Of a stretch of 64,000 bases of DNA, positions 35,801 to 49,000 are shown piece by piece. Origin of the DNA: Musa acuminata AAA Group (lineage: Eukaryota > Streptophyta > Magnoliopsida > Zingiberales > Musaceae); the NCBI RefSeq assembly GCF_036884655.1, contig NC_088355.1, positions 40,849,001 through 40,913,000 on the forward strand. The letters are read 5' to 3'. Both the position numbers and the translations under genes were made by a program. Position 1 is the first letter of the stretch. Every line of letters starts with the position of its first letter. Below the pieces are notes generated by a model. The model was given only the letters and a program-made list of their open reading frames with translations, was not told the DNA's origin and ran no database searches.

Positions 35801-37401
35801 AGTTCTACTCAAGAAGAAATCCTGATGGTGATTATATGACATCCTATCCACTTTAGAACCTGATGAAACTAAGTAAAAGACCTTGCTAAGCTAGTGCACC
35901 CTTGCTGCTTTCCACAATCAAATGCAGCAATTTTCACATTTGACGCACAGCAATTTCTTATGCCTTGATTACTAGAAAGGCATCACTATTGTCTTGAGCA
36001 TCAAACTGACAACTGTAACAGGAATTAAGCACTCTGTATTACATAATTTTCAGTAAACTTCCAGTGAACTGATGAAAGCGTTATTGTAATCGTCTTCTTC
36101 GTCAGGTAAACCTCGCAATGCCAGTGCTTTTAGTTGGGGAAAACGTCTCCAGATCGCAATTGAAGCTGCACAAGGTTTGGTAGCAAATTAGAAACGCACA
36201 ATATTAAGCTGTTTGTGTATCTCTTCATTTTACATTAGCAGTTTTCCATGACGTGCAGGTCTAGAATATTTGCACAAGGGATGCAAACCACCACTAATAC
36301 ATAGGGATGTGAAGACTGCAAATATCCTTTTGAGTGAACAGCTAGAGGCAAAGATTGCAGATTTTGGACTGTCCAAGGCTATCCAAAATGATGTTACTAA
36401 TGTGCCCACGGCAGTGGTTGGCACACCCGGATACCTTGATCCAGAGTACGTAACAAACTGTTTCATTATTCTTTTTATTTTGGCCCATATAGATATATAT
36501 GTCACTAAAATTTATCACTAAGAACAGGAAGAATGTTTCTCATCCACACGGCTGAACTTATGTGATTATGAGTCCAAATTAGATTTTTGACTTCTGAGAG
36601 CATGCTATTTTGTGAAGAGGAATTAATAAGAGATTTAACTTAACTTTATACCGCATCTTGCTATGGAAAAAATAAGATAAAGTAACCTCAGTCAGCTGGC
36701 CTGATGCTTCTTAAAGCTAGACTTAAGGTGATGTGCTCTAAATAGAGGCAGTATACTTGTGTTACATAGAGCACAGATTGGTGTACCTCAGTCGACTTAC
36801 CATACTGTCATGAATAAACTGCATTAAATTATCTTTCAATTATTGTTATCCCCGGTGCATAATCCTATTTGTTTTCTTAGTAAGAAGTATTTTTCTTCCG
36901 AAAAGACTCGGTGTAACATATATAGTGAACCATGACAGTGAGGCTAATTCTGATGTGCTTTGGTGCTTGTTCAGTTATTACATCTCCGGCCAACTCAGTG
37001 AGAAGAGTGACGTGTACGGATTTGGGGTGATCCTGTTGGAGCTCATCACAGCTGAGCCGCCAATTCTTATAGGCAGACAGAATGCTCATATAGTTCAACG
37101 GGTGCGCGAAAGGCTTGCCAACGGGAATATCGAGGATGTCATCGATTCCAAGCTGCAGGGGGAGTACGACGTGAATTCGGTGTGGAAGGTTGCTGATATA
37201 GCATTTAGGTGCACGGCACAAGCCTCCCACCAGAGACCCACCATGACGGAAGTTGTAGCGGAGCTGAAGGAGAGCTTGGCACTGGAATGTCCTCGTGATA
37301 CCATGGGCAATAGTAACATCTACCCAGAAACCAACGAGGTGAGCCAGAATAGCGCTATGGAAATAGAACGATTTGTGGAGTTCTCTCCATCAGCAAGATA
37401 G
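29816..37401 (+). CDS. Malectin-like/LRR receptor-like kinase, gene 2
   Basis: Exons are 29816-29891, 30167-30728, 31285-31763, 32855-32990, 33092-33163, 33659-33730, 33810-33890, 34211-34383, 34520-34779, 35156-35282, 36106-36174, 36259-36445 and 36975-37401, giving 906 residues. Exon lengths and phases equal those of gene 1. Residues from exon 4 onward (LRRs, membrane span, kinase) are the same as gene 1. The malectin-like domain differs by 29 residues, for example [12 protein letters not shown] where gene 1 has [12 protein letters not shown]. Intron 2 is 82 bp longer than in gene 1 and lacks its AT dinucleotide tract. All kinase signature residues are kept, so it should be functional if expressed. 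Confidence 0.93.
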
Positions 37402-38447
37402 AACCATGGGCTGTGTGGGATGATGGATACTTCTACGTTCAATTGAGTTCTAATTTTGTCTTAGAGACTGAAATGTACTATAATGTTGTGCTTTGATGAG
37501 TGTACGGTAAACACTAAGCTAAATAAGTTCTGGGTGAATCTTGGATGTGCGTGGTTCGAATTGTGCAGCGAAACCATCCGGTTCGATTTTAGTTTTTGAT
37601 TTTGGAAAACCGGAACGTTGGTTCCGAAACCATGTCGAAGGCTACTGTGCCCTGTCGATACGCTGTGTTTTGTGTACAGCGCAGGTTGATCCTTGTGGAT
37701 AATACTCTGTCCAAATCCAACTCCCCCCAAAAAAACCCAAGTCAAAGGACTCCCGGGTCCGCGACAAAGATTTGCGTCCCACGCCGCCTCTCGGTCGGCT
37801 CGCCCGCAGTCGTCGCCCCGCGGCCATCTGCTCTTCTACGCCGCCCCGTAAGCGTTCTGCCTTCATCTTCTTCCTCCTCTCTCTCTCTCTCTCTCTCTCT
37901 CCCTTCGGCTTCGCCCGCCTTTACTTCTCAAACATAAGAATACAATTCATAATCCTTCAGCTAGCCTGTAGGATTTGACATTCTCCTGGAGAGGCATTGG
38001 CTCATGCGTGGCATGCATGACTGACATTGACACAAATGGCTTTGTAAGAATCTGCAGGGCATGTTTCGTGCATTGTCCTACAACGACAGCCATCAGACCA
38101 GCGGATAACGGTAAGAGATATACTAAACGTCCGTTGACCTCCACCAAGTCAGAAGGTCATTTCGTAGAGGTCTCTTTCTTCTTCACTAGCTACGATGTAA
38201 CGATGCACGAATCTTAATGTCCGTCACGCTTCTTGAGAAGAAACCACGGGCCAGATTATGTCAACACATCTGACTTTGTCGAGAACACCGTCATCTTACG
38301 ATCTCAAATTCTCGCCTATATTTCTTGCTAATTGAACACGTCTTGCATACGCTCGGTGGACTTTCTTATTCACAGAAGAAATCTGGCATGACAAGTAATC
38401 TAATACATGTAGCTGGAAGCAGATGTTATTAATCATGCATCCACTCG
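37402..38447. other. 3' flank of receptor gene 2
   Basis: Same content as 21,214-22,259, with the CT tract at 37,877-37,901. No gene supported. Confidence 0.5.
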
Positions 38448-38485
38448 ACGCTCCCCATCGTCTAGACCGGGGGCGGTGTTATCTA

Positions 38486-39094
38486 TTACGCGCGTCGCCC
38501 ATCGAAGCCCGAACCCCCAGTCCTCCGAGCAGTTGACAAAAAAGAATCGCCCTTCCATCCTTTATTACTGGAAGGAGCCCTGCTCACTCGGAAACCCACC
38601 CGGGCGGATAGATAGTAACCCCCCGACCTCTTGGAAAGCCGAAAACAAGAAAGGAAGAGGGATCGGGTCGGGGTGATGTTAGCGTAGTGGCACTCCCCCA
38701 GGAATGCCACCAGATTGCGCCAAGATTTGGGCGCCATCTGGGACGAGGAGATACGCCACCATGAGATACACGAAGTTATGATGGGGTGCAAGGGGAGGCG
38801 TAACCCTGCCTCAAAGGCATCAAGGGTAAGGGCGAAACCCCTGGGAATCGAGTCATACGCCCGTTGGCCGGGCTCAGGAGCATGGAGGGCAAACTCCTCC
38901 GGGATGCCGTAGAGGTCCCGGAGGCGACTGAGCGACGACTCGCTCACGGTGGAGTCGAGGTCATGTGGCCACATCAGGGCCTCAAGGGCCCGGGCCGCCT
39001 GTTCGTCGGAAGACGAGTCGGGGTTCGACACAACCGTCGTTTGCTCGCCTTTAGCCAAGGAAGAGGACAAAGAGGAAGGGGAAGAAGGCACCAT
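38486..39094 (-). CDS. Antisense ORF of remnant A, unit 2
   Basis: Translates identically to the frame at 22,906-22,298 (202 residues). Confidence 0.6.
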   Translation of the reverse strand: MVPSSPSSLSSSLAKGEQTTVVSNPDSSSDEQAARALEALMWPHDLDSTVSESSLSRLRDLYGIPEEFALHAPEPGQRAYDSIPRGFALTLDAFEAGLRLPLHPIITSCISWWRISSSQMAPKSWRNLVAFLGECHYANITPTRSLFLSCFRLSKRSGGYYLSARVGFRVSRAPSSNKGWKGDSFLSTARRTGGSGFDGRRA

Positions 39095-39478
39095 CCTTAC
39101 CGACCTTTTGAAAAAGAAGAAGAGCGATCGACGCAAACGAAATGATGAAGTACGAAACGATAAAATAGAAACAAGTGAGGAGACATTCGACGGGCTAGCC
39201 GCACACTATTTATAGACAAAATCCCGCCAAAAACACCAACTCTTTCCCTTCCCAGACACGTCGCATCAGGATGACGCAAACGTCATTCCGTCATAAATGC
39301 AACTTGACAGAATGACCAACGGGCACGTTACACGTGGCAAACAACGGGCTTGAGTCGCCGGTCTTCTCGAAAACTGGCGATTCGCGAAAAGGTTTGTCCC
39401 CTGGACTTCCGAACAAACCAAAGATTACCTGACCACCCGTACCTCCTGCAGCACGGCATAAACAAATCCAATCGAAGT

Positions 39479-39878
39479 AGCTCCTCGGCAGCAGCCGCCT
39501 GTGTCGTGCTCTTCGGCCTCAAGTCGCCCGAAACCACATCTGCGTGGCTCGCTCGCCCGAGTTCAGCTCCTCGGCAGCAACCGCCTGTATCGTGCTCTTC
39601 GGCCTATGTCGCCCGAAACCACATCTGCGTGGCTCGCTCGCCCGAGCTCAGCTCCTCGGCAGTAACCGCCTGTATCGTGCTCTTCGGCCTCAAGTCGCCC
39701 GAAACCACATCTGCATGGCTCGCTCGCCCGAGCTCAGCTCCTCGGTAGCAATCGCCTGTATCGTGCTCTTCAGCCTCGCATCGCTCGAAATCTCACGTGA
39801 GCGGCCTGCTCACCTGAGTTCGGCTCCTCGACCCACCCGCCTGAGTCGTGCTCCTCGGCTACGCGTTAACTGAGGCCA
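39479..39878. repeat. 86-bp tandem repeat, unit 2
   Basis: Same copy number and copy-specific variants as at 23,291-23,690. Confidence 0.85.
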
Positions 39879-40132
39879 TGCCTACGCAGCCTGCTTGCCT
39901 GAGGGGGCCACCACCCCTACGGCCGAGCCCGAACCGACCTACGAGTCGTTCTTCGAGGTTCCTCGGCCACTTACTACCCATCACCGTAACGACACGCCCA
40001 ACCTCCCTCGATAGCTAAACGCCACGATCTATGCGCCTAGGGTGGTGAACCGGCTTTCGACCGACGGAGAAAGTTCTTTATACCCCCCTATTTCGGCAAC
40101 TGACGCATAACTTCCTTTGGGGGGGGGGGGTA

Positions 40133-40592
40133 TGATGAGGGTGATAATTACGATAAGACTTGCGTGACGCCCGACACCCATGTCGAACTGACAGCGCGTA
40201 CCTGACACGGGTCGTAACGCCAACCGAGGCCCATTAATGACCATTCAGGCTCGATCCTGCACGTCACGCCAACAGCGATGTCAGACGTCATCAGAAAGTA
40301 CGATCCTACCCCCTGCGAGCAGGCACATCAGGTAACACCGAACTCCCCTATAGAGATCCTTGCATTCTAAACGGGAAAGGGGGGACTTCGACGATCAACG
40401 TCTAACTTAACCATCAGAGGGGTCGGGTCGAGCATCCCGACCCGACCTGCGTGCAGGGACGAAGGCGAAGCACCCCTCTCCGGGCGCGTCGGCAAGGAGC
40501 CCTTTCCCGAAGGAAACGACGACCCGTCATCCGGACCCGAACCAAGCCGCGTCGGCCCCGAGGCCACGGCTAGGAAGTTGTTTACACCAACA
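40133..40592 (+). mobile_element. 3' LTR of remnant A, unit 2
   Basis: TG...CA block following the G-run; copy of 23,945-24,404. Confidence 0.55.
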
Positions 40593-40606
40593 AGAAGGAA
40601 CAGCCA

Positions 40607-42684
40607 CTAGCTCCGAGGGGGGGTTTCAGGTCCGTCGTTGAAAGGGACTCTCATCGGCATATCGACGTCCTGGTCCTCCGACAGGTCGGAGAATGGGTTT
40701 GCCTCCAGTTCGTGGCCCGGGTACCTTGCTCGAAAGCGAGCATGGGCCACGTGATACATGAACTCGTATGTCACCCGCCCCGACCTCACCAGGTCGTGCT
40801 CAAACCCGACCAATGACTTTTACTCAGTGACCGGCTCTTGTATCTTCTTAGGTAACGCCAGCCGCTCCTCCTTCAGGATCTCCTCAGCGGCCTAGGCCGA
40901 AGATCTGGCGGTCTTGATGACATGAGAGAGGGTCAACAACTTGTTATCCAGCGTCCGGACGCGCAACTGACTTTCCTCTAGCTCGGCCTTTAGGCGGGTC
41001 ACCTCTTCCTCCAGGCCCGAGGGGCCACGGCAACGACTTCCGGATCGCCCCGGGCCCTCAACTCCTGATTCTCCCGCTGAAGGGAGGCATTTACGCTTGC
41101 CTGGTGCTCGATCACCCGGCCGACGTCGAGTACCTGATCGATCAGCGCCATAGCGTAGTGTTGGCCCTACATAAAGGTCGGCATCAGGACTCAAGCAAGA
41201 AGGGGTCGGATGAAGGAGGAGAGCCATTGCTCACCCAGACGAACGACTTGGCCGCCCGATTTGCCAACACTTTCGAAGGAGAGCAGTAGAGCTCCTTTGC
41301 CATGGCCGGATGAAGTGCCCCTTGGAGGAACTCTCGGGCGGTGGAGTCGTCGCCCCAGATGCGACTGTCGGCTTGGAGAGACGTCCATTGAGGGTTGTAT
41401 GGGGTTCCCGACTCCTCGGCTGGTAGGTCGGCCATAGCCATGGCCTCAAACTCTTCGCCATCGACCCGAGGGGGCGCGCGACACAGATGCCACATCGACG
41501 TTAGGCACGGAGGCCCCCTCTTGGGGGGGGTCACCGCCGGACGACCTAGTGGCCACCTTCGCGTTTCCCGCGCCCCCTGCTTGGGGAGTAGCCTCAGGTG
41601 ATCCCGGGGCGGCACTCTTGCCCGCGGCTGAACCCGCAGGTGTCTTTCGAGCCAGCGTCTTTGTTCTCTTCCGAGGGCGGCCCACCTCCGGCGACCCCAT
41701 CGCCCCCTTCGGCGTGTCTTTCTGAGGGGCACCCTCGGCTCGAGAACCACCGCCACCTCAGGATGTGGGCATAGCGGCCCCGCTGCCAAACGACTCCTTC
41801 ACTCGCTGAAGATTCACCATTTCTGTAAAAAGAAACCCGATAGGTCAGATGCCTCGGGATGATCGTATGACCCACAACACGTTAATAACCATACCCTGGG
41901 TGGCAGGGCTCAGTCCTATTTCGACCAGCCATTCCTCGGTCATCGCCCAGACTACCCGAGAGGAAGATAGGATGCTTCTCAACCAATTCATGTCCGTCGT
42001 TTCTCCAACAGAAAGTAGCGGAGGGGTGTTGTCGACAGTTTGGGAGATCCATCCGGTACTCAAGCCTCACCCCCGACTACAACTGATAAAAAAGAAGTGG
42101 CTCTTCCAACCTTTGTTGTTGGAAGGAGCGTCGCTGATCTTAAACCCACTACAGGCAGTCAGGTAATACCCCCCTTGACCCTTGCACAAGCGGAAGCAAG
42201 CCAAGAAGAGGGTCCTGGCCGGCGTAATCCCGGCCCCCCTACACTCCCCGAGAAACGCCACCAAATAACGCCAAGAGTTCGACGCCATCTGGGACGGTGA
42301 TATGCCCTACTTATGGAGGCACTCCTCGATAACGAGATGCAAAGGAAACCGCAGCCCCGCCTCAAGGTCCCCCATGGTCAACCAGAACCCATCGGGAAAC
42401 CGATCATACGGCCACTGGCTGGGTCGGGGAGCATGGACATCATAGCACTTCGGGATACGGAAACGATCTCGGAGTACCTTCAGAAGACCCTTGGTCACCA
42501 CCGAGTCTATGTCATGCCATGATTTAAGGCTGGAAAGCACAGAGGAACCCCCTGCGGCCTCCGAGCGTGCACCGCCGGAGGACACGCTGACGACTTCGAC
42601 CCATAGGCCCCCAGAGGAAGAAGTCGAAGAAGAAGACAAGAGTGAAGATGAAGAAGGAGAAGACGAAGGGAAGGAAGGAGACAT
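40607..42684 (-). pseudogene. Broken antisense ORF of remnant B, unit 2
   Basis: Carries the same in-frame stops as unit 1 (at about 42,307 and 42,067), so the damage predates amplification. Confidence 0.6.
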
Positions 42685-43048
42685 CCCGATCTCAAGGCTG
42701 GGAGGACAGAGCCGAGTGTGGGATGAAGGACCAAGCAAAAGTAACGACGACTGCTTCAGGGGAAGCTTATAAAGGGTAGGCTGCCCCGCTGCCAGGGGCG
42801 ATGGTTACGCTCTCTGAGGAAAGCAACGGATGCCACATTTAAGACCCTGTGACCCCTCGGATACACTAGATTTGCCGCCCTCAAGACTCCCACCAAAAGC
42901 GCCTCGTCACTTGAGATCTCCCGCCAAAAATCATCCGAAGTGAGAGGCTCCCCGCTGGGCCCTGCATCTCATCAGGCCCGGCCACCACATGGCACCACGG
43001 CTTGCGCTGGCACCAAACCGGGGCCCAGGATTAATCCACGGGCCCGCC

Positions 43049-43207
43049 GGCCCAGCTCTTGCCCGAGTCGCTCCAGATCGGTTCCCGACTTGCAACTCGT
43101 CGGCCCAGCTCTTGCCCGAGTCGCTCCAGATCAATTCTCGATTTGCGACTTGCCGGCCCTACTCTTGCCCGAGTCGCTCCAGATCGGTTCCCGACTTGCA
43201 ACTCACC
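43049..43207. repeat. 53-bp tandem repeats, unit 2
   Basis: Three copies, as at 26,861-27,019. Confidence 0.85.
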
Positions 43208-43501
43208 AACGTCAATCCCGAGCACGGGGGCCGTCGCCCGGCCCGCGAGGTCGACCCTATGCTCGAACCATACCTCGTCGGCTGCAAACCCCGGTTCGTG
43301 CCCGACCGAATATTCGACTTACGATGTGTCACCCCCGCCTCATCCGGACCAACCGCCCCTTTGGCAGCCCCTGTCCACTTCAAGGAACGAGACGCAGACC
43401 CTCCATACCGCCCCTCTACGAGCCAATCCAGCTCCCACTCACGAGCAACCAAAATGATCACACCACTCCAACCTAGGCACGCCATGTCGGGGGGAGAGAA
43501 G

Positions 43502-43984
43502 TGATATGCCATATTTCGCCCCCGACACGTCACAACCGATGCCACACGCCACGTCAGAGTCCTTGCTCCCAAGACACTATTCGACACGTCAGGTCCCGGT
43601 AATCCCGGGACGGCAACGCACAGCACGCTGAGCCAGAACCCGTATTGACGTCGTGCCGTACCCACCATGCCAACCCGCGTACAATTCGACCCTATCACAA
43701 TGGTATAAAGACCTTGATCCCGGTCTCGAGAGGGAAAAAGAAAGAAAAGAGGAAAAGAGGATCGATCATCCCACTGACTTGCTCGTCGAAGGGGTCAAAG
43801 TTGGGAATCACCCGACGAAGACCATTTTTGCAGCAAAGCGGTCACCCACGACGTTGATCCAAAACTCGTCACAAGGGCTCGGGCATCCTCGGCAGCCAGC
43901 TCAATTGACAGGGGACTCCCGACATTGATCCGTAGACTAGGCCGTGCTGACTCACCAGCAACTACGCATTTGTTCACTAACACA
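43502..43984 (+). mobile_element. 3' LTR of remnant B, unit 2
   Basis: TGATATGCC start after the polypurine tract, CA end four bases before unit 3 begins. Confidence 0.65.
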
Positions 43985-43987
43985 TGT

Positions 43988-46003
43988 ATCATAAGATCCT
44001 CTGGCCAAGGATAGAATTTACCCTCTACTGCCTTCCAAATTTTAGGTCTACTCTTGGGTGCCTTTCAACTCGACCTTGCATGGAAGCCCAAGGACAACAT
44101 GACTGTTTGCAGGACTCGAATAAGAGTCGGAGGCATGTGGCTGTCTTAGATATCCAACTCATCTCCACGTGTAACCCATATCTCCTGGCTTGACCAGTCT
44201 CCTCCATCCTCGGTGATCTTTAACCCTCCGAGGAGAGGGTGTCGGCCGATCATTGCAGCTCCAACACATATAACCAGTGATGGTATCCTCAATGGACATG
44301 TGGATCCCAACAATGCACGTGGAAGGGCAAGAAATATGTGCGTCTAGAATAAGTGTATTACAAGGAAAAGGATTGTTATTGGAGTAATTATGAAGGAAAA
44401 AATACTATGAAAATTAGGATTTGGATCTCATATTTGAGTAAGATATGATGAATGTTTTGGGTGCTCATGGTGTCTTTAGTATGTCTTGAAAGCATGTTAT
44501 ATCAGGTTAAAAGAAAATAAATATTTTTTTTATTTATAGGAGAAGTGTGTAAGAAAATTTATGCATAAGTGAGCATAATTTAAAAATCTTATAATTAATT
44601 TCACATAATAAAAATTTTAATCTTCTTGATAAATATATGTGAAAAATGTCGAGATATATTAATCTTTATGTGAAGTATATTATTTGATCATTCAACTTTG
44701 AGTTTTTTTTGTTTGGAGTTATTCACTCCCTCCACAACAAAATATATTGAATATTTATACTCATTATATTATTTTTAAAAATTATAATGAGATTTAGGTA
44801 GGAGGTCTTTTAAGATTTGAATTGAGATAACGTCAATTATAACTCAAATGAGTATTAGTTGATTTTTATATTTGTGTTATCTAATGTTAAAAAGTAGGTG
44901 AGTTGGCTTTTCCATCGTGGGCTAATTATATATTATTTTTTATAATTAGTTACATTTAATATCTTAGTTTTTATATTTTGAAAAGTTATATCGAGATCTC
45001 TAAACTTACGAAAGTAAAATATTTAATCCTTTTTTCTCTTAATTTTTAATTCTATAAAATTATCTTTTTAATCCTATATAAGAATTTTAATGTTTTACTT
45101 TAATAAGTATAGGAATCCTAATATAATTTTTGAAGACGAAACGAAATAATAAAAATATTTAATTACATAAGATAATATGTAATTGATCTTGATATTAATT
45201 ATTAAACTAAGGTGGACCAGTGTGCATACGACATTCAGAGTTCCGGATAGAGCTAGAACACATAGGTCAATGTCACCCCAACCAAGTCACCTTATGTGGA
45301 TGCACGATGTTTGATTGGACGAAGAAGAAGATATCCCCATCAAAATTGATAATTATGTCTAATAAAAGGTCAAACTAGTTCCATTACCTACTCCTATCTT
45401 TTACCTGCAAATAATGTATGATGATCTGTGAATGTCGTCTCCTTTTATAAGGACGTTATTGCAAGTGACATTAACATACTCGCTCTCCGTGATATCATCA
45501 TCTTCTGTTCATTAGTTTCCTGCCTTGCAGTCGCAATCACATCCGTCTAAAGATGCGCCGTCTTCCCCTCCTGTCGCTGCTTGAAGACCGTGTCAGAAGG
45601 TAGCTACGACGAAGTCATTCTACTACTCGGTTATGATTTCAGACTCCCATGCATTGGACGCTACCATAAAACCATTGACTTTGACATCTGTGTCCTGTTA
45701 CGCATGCGAATGGCCAGATCAGCAACCCCATTTCTTGCTACTTTACTCTGTAACAGCTGCAGCTCTTAAGCATCCAATGCTTCAATCGTTTCAGGTGGAA
45801 CCCGCACGCTTTATGTACACGTGTATCATGCTTAGTGTCTCGGCTCTGCCGAAGCGTGTCCGCAGGAAGCCAGCAATCCAAAGAGCTGGTGAGGAAGGGC
45901 TTGGCCAAAGTCCACGATCAGGTCATCTACCAAACTCTTCTACAAAAGCAGGAGATGGCCGGCAATCTGATTTCGCGCATTGGGTGGTGTTGGCTCGTGG
46001 AGT
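43988..46003. other. Upstream region of receptor-kinase gene 3
   Basis: Same as 27,800-29,815, with the candidate TATA element near 45,439-45,451. Confidence 0.4.
44972..45138. repeat. Foldback inverted repeat, unit 3
   Basis: Copy of the 28,784-28,950 element. Confidence 0.5.
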
Positions 46004-49000
46004 ATGGCCTTTTGGTTCTTCCTTCTTCTGCCGATCGCGTCTCTGAGCACAGTTCACGCACAGCTGCCTACTACTGACGGTGATCCAGCTTCTCCTGAAT
46101 CTTACTCTGATATCGATGTTGTTTCTTCCTATTTATTCACAATAGTTCTCTAGCAAATGATGGCATATACGTTTCCAGATGATTCTATCATGCATTTAGG
46201 CAGTAGCTGATCCTTGATTCATGTCAGTTTTGATGCCTCCCTCAAATGTCATATGATTCACGACACTTCCTTGAAAACGATTTCGGCAATCTCTTGGCAA
46301 ATGTTCACTAACGATCACAGTGGTCAATCTTCATTCTATCATCATCTTTTGCAGGATACGTAAGTATCGACTGTGGCATCAGCAGCAACACAAATTACAC
46401 CGACGAAACCACCAACATACCATACGTATCAGACGACGGGTTCATCGACACAGGGACGGACCACACCATCGCCTCCAACTACGTAGACTCCTCGCTCGAG
46501 AAACAACTACAGAATCTTCGAAGCTTTCCAAATGGATCTCGGAATTGCTACGCACTGACGGTGACGCCGGAGCAGAAGTACTTGGTGAGAGCCTCCTTCA
46601 TGTACGGGAACTACGACGGCCTGAACGGAGCGAGCCCCAGCAATCCCCTCCTCTTCGACCTTCACCTTGGCGTCAACCTTTGGACGACCGTCAACATCAC
46701 CAAGGCATCCGATGTTCATCGGGCAGAGGTCATTTTTGTTGCTTCTGCTGATTCCGCATCGGTCTGCTTGGTAAAGACTGGCTCTGCAACTCCCTTCATA
46801 TCTGCACTGGAGCTACGGCCGCTCAAGAACACCATCTATTCTTACGCCAATGCTACGCAAAATCTGGTCCTGTTCTTGCGAATTAACCTGGCACCGACCA
46901 CGAATCACTTGTTGAGGTGAGCTGAAGCATCACAGCTGCTGATCACCAAAATATTTCTGTTTTCTTTCAAATTACTCGTAGAATTTGATTTGATTTGATT
47001 ATATTTTAAAAATATTTTTTTTTCTATATTACAGTATTTTTTTTTATATTATAAAAAAAATACTATAACTTTGTAAAAATATTATAAGACCGAATTATAG
47101 GAAAATGAAAGAGAAAGAAAAGGGGAAGAGTATGTCTTTGGGTATTTATGATATTAGGTAAAAAAAATAAAAAGAGGAGTTTTTTTATAATATATTTGTT
47201 CTCACAAATTTTGATATAACAAATTTATTTTTATTTAAATATTAAAATATTTCCACTAAAATTCATCCAAAAACTCAAGTTATCATGATTAAGTATTAAT
47301 AATATTAACTAGTTTAAGTTAAAATATGTTATTATATATTAGAATCATAATGAGTTCATCATAGTTATTGATGGTATTTGGAGTTCCATCCATCATATAT
47401 ATAATAGGATAATTTATTTTAAATAAAAAAGCTAACCGTACGATATACTTGTGATGCGGTGATGATCAACAGATATCCGTTCGACCGCTACGATCGCATC
47501 TGGCTGCCCTTCGTTTCTACGGTCGGTTGGTCCTCCATATCGACCACCCTCACTGTAAATAACTACGTCAATGATCTATTCGAGGCTCCGTCGGCTGTGA
47601 TGCAAACGGCGGCAGTGCCCGTTAACGCCAGCATGTTGAAATTCTACTGGGACTTTGTGGATTCGGGCGCCCCCGTTAACGAGTTCTACGCCAACCTCCA
47701 CTTCTCGGAGCTTCTCCCGAACACCTCGAGGGCGTTCGACGTTTACATTAATGGCGAGAAGTGGTACGCTAACTTCACCCCGACCTACCTCATGTCCGAT
47801 GCCATATACAGCACCACCCCCCTGACTCCCAGTCTGCGGTATAATTGGGCTCTCAACTCCTCGGGCCTGTCCACGCTTCCTCCAATCCTCAACGCGCTCG
47901 AAGTCTACGCGCCGATGTTTTTCAAGAACACGCCGACCGAGTCTGACGACGGTACGTTAGGATATTTCTTATTTCCTTTTTCTTGAGCTGCACATCATGA
48001 TAATTATCATTTCCATGACACTATATATTGTCAGCACAAGTAGAGGGCAAATTCGCCAATAGAATTTCTTCGAACAAATGCTCGAGCAGGGTCGAAATAT
48101 GATGTTGATTTACAAGTGGTAAACTGATCTTAAAATTTAATATTCCCTTTTCTGGTGTCGGTTTCAAGCTCCCGTGTCTAGTTAATCATCAGAGAATTCT
48201 CATCTTCTTGGTTCAAAACCTGTTTGATCTAAATTTGACTTTCTTGTATAGGCTTCTGATTACTGACATCAACTGACCAGTTCATGAACCTTAAATTTGT
48301 CAGCCACTCACAGGTTGACTTTTCTAATGCTTATTAGTCGGGCTATCGCATTTTAGGCCTTTGGACCATATTTAATCTAACAGGAGAGCCATTAATCTTA
48401 GATTGTAAGAAAATTATGAATAATGGGAATTGCTCATAAAATGCCTTCGTACCATATTATAACATTACCTTTTTTGTCATACTCGCTGCAAGTTTAATTT
48501 TTGAGGATTCATGAGTGTTCTGAGATGATCTTACTAAAGCAGGACAGGGTTAACAAAACGGATGTCAGGTAGAGATGTAGATGATGAAAGAATACTTGAT
48601 CCTACCATTCTATAAGATCATGTGTTTGGTTTGCAATCATCGTTAGTAATAGATCATGTGGTTTAGTGAATAATCTTTTACAGAATCCTGTGTTTGAAAT
48701 GGATGCATTGCAGAATACATGGTATAATATGTTTGTTTAGAGGCTATGATTATAATATGAAAAACAGAGTCTACTTAAAAGTACACCCTGAAGAAAAAAA
48801 ATTGTTACATACCGAAAACATTATGAGATATGCATGCTTTGAGATATTCGATACCTTGATGTTCATAATCACGTGAAAGTTTATTTTATGTTTTCTTTTG
48901 ATCCCTGTTTTTATTATTTTGTATCTTTTGCCTTGCACTAAATCTGCTATTCAAATTACACTTTAGTAATTATTTTATTGAACAAATGATATGTCACTAC

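Larger units (their letters stand above)
38448..40592 (+). mobile_element. Retroelement remnant A, unit 2
   Basis: Copy of 22,260-24,404 with no differences noticed, including the 12-G run, which shows that it was duplicated together with the gene and did not insert independently. Confidence 0.65.
40593..43984 (+). mobile_element. Retroelement remnant B, unit 2
   Basis: Copy of 24,405-27,796; its right end again abuts the next unit. Confidence 0.65.
27800..43987 (+). repeat. Tandem unit 2 (16,188 bp)
   Basis: It appears identical to unit 3 wherever I compared them. It carries receptor gene 2, the 3' flank and remnants A and B in the same order as unit 1. Confidence 0.95.
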